In this document: piece by piece, positions 59,865 through 64,000 of the stretch
How positions within the stretch are numbered: the stretch's first letter is position 1
Layout: the number at the start of each line of letters is the position of its first letter
Assembly (NCBI GenBank): GCA_034927445.1
Contig: JAYFPZ010000005.1
Span: forward strand, 62,001-126,000
Length of the DNA: 64,000 nt
Source of the DNA: PHAA01 sp034927445
GTDB lineage: Bacteria > Bacillota > Syntrophomonadia > Syntrophomonadales > Syntrophomonadaceae
Direction: 5' to 3'
The notes under the pieces: generated by a model
The model's database searches: none
The model's input: the letters and a program-made list of their open reading frames with translations, nothing else
Told to the model about the DNA's origin: nothing
Position numbers and translations under genes: made by a program

Positions 59865-61712
59865 ATGATGCAAATGAATCTGATCAGTGGACAGGATGAA
59901 AATAAAGTCCCAAACCGGCGGCGATATGAGATAAAAGAGGATTTAACCCGCTTTTATTCCCGCGCCTCTATGAAGAAAACCATACCGATGGTTGCTTTTA
60001 TCGTGTCAATCCTACTCTTCGCCTTGGTCACGCCGGCTTTCGGTGCCGACAGTGCAAGCTCCGGAATAAAAGTATATTACAACGGCGAGTTCCAAGGCAG
60101 CAGCGCCTATATTGATCCCGCCAGCGGGGTGGGCATGGTGCCCCTGGCCCTTTTATCCTTTCCGGGGATGCGCCTGGATATACGTGATAATCAGGCCTGG
60201 TTTGCGCTCAATGGCCGGCAGTTACACAGTACAGTAGGGAGCAATACCTACACCATGGATGGGCAGAGCAAAACCTGGCGGAGTGGGGTGCAGCGCTGGC
60301 AGTACGGATTCGCCGTGCCCGGACGCGACCTCTTTGAAGCACTGGGGGCCAGCGTCCGCTGGGACGAAAACGAGAGAGCCATTTACATCACCGCTCCGGT
60401 GACGGCACCGGCCATTCCCAATCGTCTTAGTGAAGCAAGTCTGCCGCTGCGCCTGGCCTTCATCCAGGATGAGCAGTTGTGGCTGTTGGATGCGGGTGAT
60501 CCGGGAGCCCAACCTTTCCTGGTGCCCAGCCGTAATATAGAGCAGATCATAGGCTGGTCCTATGACGGAAAATGGCTGGCCTATCTGCAGAGAGCGGGCG
60601 ATGACGAATATGCGGGGATTGAAAATCTATGGGTGGTATCCTCTAATGGGCAGCAGCCCCAATGCCTGAATGAAGTGCCGATTGCCTATAATAATACCCC
60701 GGTATGGTCGCCGACGGAAAATATCATCGCTTACCAGGCCCAAGGGGGAGAGCCAGCAAATTCTGATAGCCGGAGTTTGTGGATTGCCGTCCAGGAAAAC
60801 AGCCAATGGCAATGCCACGAGCTCCTGCCGGCGGCGGACCGGACCTTGGGTTCGGGCCTGACCTGGTTCCCGGACGGTCAGAGCCTGGCGGTGAGCTGGG
60901 TGCACGATGAAAAAAACTTGCCCGAACTTGACCGGGTCGATTTACAGGGGAGAGCCAGCTGCCTGTTCGTACTACCGGCGGCTTTAGCCGGAGATTATCA
61001 GGACGGAATGTTCATCCGGGATATCAACGGCCTCCAGCTGTCGCCGGATGGGCGCTATTTAGCCTGTTTCCTGGGTATGAACTCCGGTTCCATCAATGCC
61101 GACGGCATGGGCTTGCAGATCATTGATCTGCAGCAAGAGACCTCATTTCAGGTGGGCTGTGCGCTGGGGTATCCGGAATGGGCGGCATGGTCCCCGGACG
61201 GCCAAAAACTGGCGGCCATACTTGGATGCGGCCGCACGGCCAGTACCGGCAAACATCTGGCCTTGGTGCAGATAGATAAAAACGGATTCAAGGTTCAGGA
61301 CCTGGGGGAAACGGGCCAGGTAGACAGCCGGCCTATCTGGGACCCGAATGGCGATACATTGTATTTCACCCGCGGTCAGGAGAGTGAAGCCTGGCTGGAA
61401 GAAGGCCGGCACCAAGAAATACAAGTCCCCGGGCAGCGGATATTCTGCCGCCGGGATGAACAGGTGCAGAGCCTGAGCAAGCCGGGAGACGAGCAGGCTG
61501 ATTACCCGCTGTCCTTATCCCCGGACGGCCAATACCTGGCTGTGCAGAGACTGGACTATGCCGACCTGGGGACTCTCTGCCTGATGAACCTGAAAGACGG
61601 TCAAATGCTCAAGCTCATGGATCAGGTGCAGGCCGATGCCGGCTATTACGGCAACTATTACCCGGACCGGGTCAGTATTTACTGGACTGCAACCAATCTG
61701 CCAAACTCCTAG
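59865..61712 (+). CDS. Exported protein: copper amine oxidase N-like domain plus TolB-like propeller
   Basis: About 615 residues. A basic N-terminal stretch of about 35 residues precedes a hydrophobic signal or anchor (MKKTIPMVAFIVSILLFALV, ending TPAFGA). Then an SLH-neighbour type 'copper amine oxidase N' domain (VYYNGEFQGSSAYIDPASG, FEALGASVRWDENERAIYI), then WD40-like/PD40 blades (GWSYDGKWLAYL, PVWSPTENIIAY, QLSPDGRYLACF, AAWSPDGQKLAAI, SLSPDGQYLAV). The start is uncertain (ATG 59865 or 59868 after GGAAGGG; a start at the signal itself lacks a ribosome site). Extracytoplasmic, function unknown. Confidence 0.78.
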   Translation: MMQMNLISGQDENKVPNRRRYEIKEDLTRFYSRASMKKTIPMVAFIVSILLFALVTPAFGADSASSGIKVYYNGEFQGSSAYIDPASGVGMVPLALLSFPGMRLDIRDNQAWFALNGRQLHSTVGSNTYTMDGQSKTWRSGVQRWQYGFAVPGRDLFEALGASVRWDENERAIYITAPVTAPAIPNRLSEASLPLRLAFIQDEQLWLLDAGDPGAQPFLVPSRNIEQIIGWSYDGKWLAYLQRAGDDEYAGIENLWVVSSNGQQPQCLNEVPIAYNNTPVWSPTENIIAYQAQGGEPANSDSRSLWIAVQENSQWQCHELLPAADRTLGSGLTWFPDGQSLAVSWVHDEKNLPELDRVDLQGRASCLFVLPAALAGDYQDGMFIRDINGLQLSPDGRYLACFLGMNSGSINADGMGLQIIDLQQETSFQVGCALGYPEWAAWSPDGQKLAAILGCGRTASTGKHLALVQIDKNGFKVQDLGETGQVDSRPIWDPNGDTLYFTRGQESEAWLEEGRHQEIQVPGQRIFCRRDEQVQSLSKPGDEQADYPLSLSPDGQYLAVQRLDYADLGTLCLMNLKDGQMLKLMDQVQADAGYYGNYYPDRVSIYWTATNLPNS

Positions 61713-61738
61713 CCCAAGGCCCTGCCGGTCGGTAATGA

Positions 61739-61850
61739 ATGGACAGCGAAAATAAACGGTATAACGTAGTCATTTCCGATGAAGCCACCCAAATGTTGGT
61801 ATCCCACGCACGATTTATCTCTGCCATAAAGACGGTGTACGACTATCACC
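61739..61850 (+). pseudogene. Truncated RelE/ParE-like toxin relic
   Basis: The frame begins MDSENKRYNVVISDEATQML, followed by VSHARFIS, the pattern of RelE/ParE toxin N-termini (Y-x-V-x-I-S-x-x-A...L..H..F). Past about 61830 the frame runs into the convergent YitT gene and loses similarity. No intact antitoxin gene is adjacent. Confidence 0.5.
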
Positions 61851-61854
61851 CCAT

Positions 61855-62757
61855 TCAAAATTCCGGACCGCTCTTCTTGAATCCCCGGCCCAGAACCTCA
61901 CTCGCTTCATTGATGATGATAAAGGCATTGGGATCGATATGAAAGACAACCTCTTTTAAGCGGGGCAGCTGTATCCTGCTGACGATAACCAGAATGACTT
62001 CCCGGCCTTCGCCGGTATAGGCCCCCCGGCCCTCCAGATAGGTGCATCCGCGATGCAGATTATCCAGGATTTCCGTTGCGATAGCTTCGCAATGGGTGGA
62101 GATTATCATGGCGCTTTTGCGCACATTTGCTCCCAATTGCACCTTGTCCACCACTCTGCCGCTGATGAAGATGGATATGGCGGAAAAAAGAGTCAATTCC
62201 AGGTTGGAAGTGAACAGGAAAACCGCCAGGATGACAAGATTAACATAGAAAAAGATATTGCCGAAATTGTAGCCATAGAAATGGCTGATAATCACCGCAA
62301 TGATATCCAGTCCGCCGGTAGAGCCTTTGCTGCGCAGAGTGATGCCGACCCCCAGACCGTTTATCACTCCCCCCAATATAGCCGCCAGCAAGAGATTGTT
62401 CAGATCCAGGTCAACCTGCCAGTTCTTGCAGATCCCCAGGAAAAAGGTCAGGGCCAGCATCCCCACCAGACTGTACAGCGCAAACCGTTTGCTGATGAAT
62501 TTATAGCCCCCTATGAAAATGGGTATGTTTAGGACCATATACCAGATCCAGATATCCGCCCCGGTCAGAAAATTAAGGATGATGGAAATTCCGCTGACTC
62601 CGCCGGTCAGCATATGTACAGGCACCAGCACCAGCTGGATGGCCAGGGCAATAATAAACGCCCCCAGCAGGATTCCCAGTATGTCCTTGTACGACATGGT
62701 TTCTCTAAACTCTCGCAAACTGGTCGCCACTTCACCGATAGGTTTGTTCAGGTGCAT
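61855..62757 (-). CDS. YitT-family membrane protein (DUF161 + DUF2179)
   Basis: 300 residues. Five or six membrane segments (about 27-195; GILLGAFIIALAIQLVLVP, GITLRSKGSTGGLDIIAVI) and a C-terminal cytoplasmic DUF2179 domain (GCTYLEGRGAYTGEGREVIL, FIIINEASEVLGRGF). Function unknown across the family; some are linked to lysine or membrane homeostasis. AGGAGGGAG precedes the ATG. Confidence 0.9.
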   Translation of the reverse strand: MHLNKPIGEVATSLREFRETMSYKDILGILLGAFIIALAIQLVLVPVHMLTGGVSGISIILNFLTGADIWIWYMVLNIPIFIGGYKFISKRFALYSLVGMLALTFFLGICKNWQVDLDLNNLLLAAILGGVINGLGVGITLRSKGSTGGLDIIAVIISHFYGYNFGNIFFYVNLVILAVFLFTSNLELTLFSAISIFISGRVVDKVQLGANVRKSAMIISTHCEAIATEILDNLHRGCTYLEGRGAYTGEGREVILVIVSRIQLPRLKEVVFHIDPNAFIIINEASEVLGRGFKKSGPEF

Positions 62758-62865
62758 AAAGCTCCCTCCTAAAATCCTTAATCCATGTCCTTATTTTAGC
62801 GCATACCATCCGAATGTGTGCTTATTTGTTGGAAGGGGAGAAAGCCCAACCGTCCATACGGAGCA

Positions 62866-63738
62866 TCATTTCTCAAATTCAGCCTCATGTTCTTTGAAGA
62901 ATTCACGGTATATCTGTATGTTGCGCAGCTCAGTCCACTTTTTCGTAACCATAGGCTTTTCATCCAAATCATAAATGACCGCGTCTTTCATTGAAATGAT
63001 AAACGGCGAATGGGTTGAGATGATAAATTGACAATTATAAAACCGGGCGGAGTCCCATATAAATTGAAGCAGCTTAAGCTGAATTTCGGCGGACAGGCTG
63101 TTTTCCGGTTCATCCAGCAGATAAAGACTGTTTTCTCTGATTTCCCGGGTGAAAAACATAAAAGCGCTTTCACCATTGGATTGTCCTTTGATATTTTGCA
63201 TCAGACGGTCCCGGGCATATTGTGAACCGCTTTTTCTCTGAGTATCAGTAAATCTTTTCAGTTGCTCATAATCATCCAAAGACTGTAATTGAAAATGAGA
63301 GTATTTCACCTCCGTATACTCGGAAAGCAAAGATTCTCTTTTGTTATCGATATTAGAATTAAGATAACGGAGATCAATCAGATAATCGAATACGTCATCG
63401 CTGGTAATAATCCGGCTGCTCTCCGGGAGTTGTCCCTGATAAAGCCAGTTTACATTATACCTGCACAGCTTTACATACGCCGGGAAGAAAAAACTCTTGT
63501 TATAAACTGTGCCCCTCCTGATTTTTAAAGATTCTGCAATCACATTGAGAAGCGTTGTTTTTCCGGAACCGTTACCCCCATAAAATATTGTAACCGGGGC
63601 AAATTGTATGACCTCAGGTTCCCATTGGTTAAATACCCTGAAGGGATAAAAGTCCGTATAGCAGGTTCTCTTGATCTCACCCAAAAACGAATCCTGCATA
63701 TGAACAGATGGTAAAGTAAAGCTTTCAAGATACAGCAT
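62866..63738 (-). CDS. AAA-family (SMC/ABC-like) ATPase
   Basis: 290 residues. Walker A YGGNGSGKTTLLN (about 50-58), ABC-type signature region, Walker B LYLLDEPENSLS and switch histidine STHSPFI, i.e. the AAA_15/AAA_21 ATPase type seen in OLD-like and abortive-infection proteins. No nuclease (Toprim) domain follows, and no partner gene is visible. ATG at 63738 with GGAAGGAAGG. A housekeeping or defence role cannot be separated from sequence. Confidence 0.85.
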   Translation of the reverse strand: MLYLESFTLPSVHMQDSFLGEIKRTCYTDFYPFRVFNQWEPEVIQFAPVTIFYGGNGSGKTTLLNVIAESLKIRRGTVYNKSFFFPAYVKLCRYNVNWLYQGQLPESSRIITSDDVFDYLIDLRYLNSNIDNKRESLLSEYTEVKYSHFQLQSLDDYEQLKRFTDTQRKSGSQYARDRLMQNIKGQSNGESAFMFFTREIRENSLYLLDEPENSLSAEIQLKLLQFIWDSARFYNCQFIISTHSPFIISMKDAVIYDLDEKPMVTKKWTELRNIQIYREFFKEHEAEFEK

Positions 63739-63816
63739 AAATGCCTTCCTTCCGGTCTGAATCAAACAAACCAAATCCCGCCTACGATATAGATAGTATA
63801 TAACGTTGCTTTGCTT

Positions 63817-63845
63817 TTGACGAATATGCTTTCGTATGCTACTAT
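63817..63845 (+). promoter_or_regulatory. Promoter of a short leader transcript
   Basis: TTGACG (63817-63822), 17-bp spacer, TACTAT (63840-63845). Transcription would start near 63852 and run into the terminator at 63903. Confidence 0.6.
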
Positions 63846-63902
63846 AAAAATAATAAAAGGAGTTGCCGCTTTTTGTTCGGCGGTAGGTCCTAAAACGTGG
63901 TA

Positions 63903-63940
63903 GACCGCCTTCAAGGCGGTCTTGTTATTTTCTTTTATTT
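63903..63940 (+). terminator. Leader terminator (possible attenuator)
   Basis: GACCGCC (63903-63909) pairs with GGCGGTC (63915-63921), followed by a T-rich run. The left arm ACCGCC could instead pair with GGCGGT at 63879-63884, giving an alternative fold. A ribosome-site-like GGAGG lies near 63979, so a gene probably starts at or just past the window edge. Confidence 0.6.
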
Positions 63941-64000
63941 TTAAACACAAGGTAATAACATCCTATTTAACCCATCTGGAGGATGACTAATCTGAATTCC

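Noticed and set aside
1..64000. rRNA, tRNA or complete insertion sequences
   Set aside because: I saw no rRNA-like conserved blocks, no convincing tRNA cloverleaf and no transposase gene. A tRNAscan or ISfinder search would settle this.

Overview
This 64 kb window looks like chromosome of a low-to-mid GC, spore-forming, probably strictly anaerobic Firmicute of the class Clostridia. A butyrate- or branched-chain-acid-oxidising (Syntrophomonas-like) or Peptococcaceae-like organism would fit, but that is inference. The grounds are strong AGGAGG-type ribosome sites with many TTG/GTG starts, a GerAC germination lipoprotein, short YtrA-type GntR regulators with ABC cassettes, a BlaI/M56 pair, a sigma-54-controlled acyl-CoA oxidation operon, and toxin-antitoxin modules. 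I saw no rRNA, tRNA, CRISPR array or complete insertion sequence.

Layout. 0-1 kb: end of a signalling protein plus a LuxR-type response regulator. 1.2-3.7 kb: GntR-ABC cassette with a clear operator. 3.8-4.6 kb: toxin-antitoxin-like pair read leftward. 4.7-7.4 kb: histidine kinase/response regulator and a His/Cys-rich unknown. 7.6-9.6 kb: acetyltransferase, GyrI-like protein, Mug-type uracil glycosylase, and a 47-residue protein on the other strand. 9.8-13.1 kb: AEC transporter divergent from a CBS-PAS-sigma-54 activator. 13.1-19.7 kb: a MITE-like element, palindromic enhancer-like sites, a sigma-54 promoter and a six-gene acyl-CoA oxidation operon (crotonase, acyl-CoA dehydrogenase, SDR, thiolase, DUF35 zinc ribbon, CoA-transferase). 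19.8-22.1 kb: BlaI repressor and an M56 receptor fused to an amidase_3 domain. 22.5-29.7 kb: unknown protein, PurF paralogue with Ser in place of the catalytic Cys, LigD, beta-propeller protein, Hsp20. 30-33.4 kb: iron alcohol dehydrogenase behind a second sigma-54 promoter, and an orphan PAS kinase. 33.5-35.5 kb: second GntR-ABC cassette. 35.6-41.1 kb: a visibly GC-rich block (giant SLH surface protein, Cys-rich small protein, HTH-TPR-LuxR regulator) that abuts a truncated germination operon. 42.9-47.5 kb: L,D-transpeptidase, then a two-component system with a DrrAB-like exporter joined by 11-bp-phased candidate regulator sites. 47.6-54.9 kb: transglutaminase-like protein, HTH/membrane pairs, lipoproteins, cytoplasmic Cu/Zn SOD and a yvl-like envelope operon. 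55-56 kb: MntA-HepT. 56-59.6 kb: third GntR-ABC cassette, sharing its operator half-site with the first. 59.6-64 kb: HTH and RelE relics, exported propeller protein, YitT protein, AAA ATPase and a short leader ending in an attenuator-like terminator.

How parts fit together. The CBS-PAS activator next to a sigma-54 promoter and GCA-N4-TGC palindromes suggests locally controlled acyl-CoA oxidation; the alcohol dehydrogenase at 30 kb carries a second, matching sigma-54 promoter. Envelope sensing is a repeated theme: the BlaI/M56-amidase pair, the two-component exporter, the yvl-like operon and the GntR-ABC cassettes. The strongest candidate for an undescribed system is the BlaI repressor plus M56 metalloprotease-amidase_3 fusion, which would sense peptidoglycan fragments in place of a beta-lactam.
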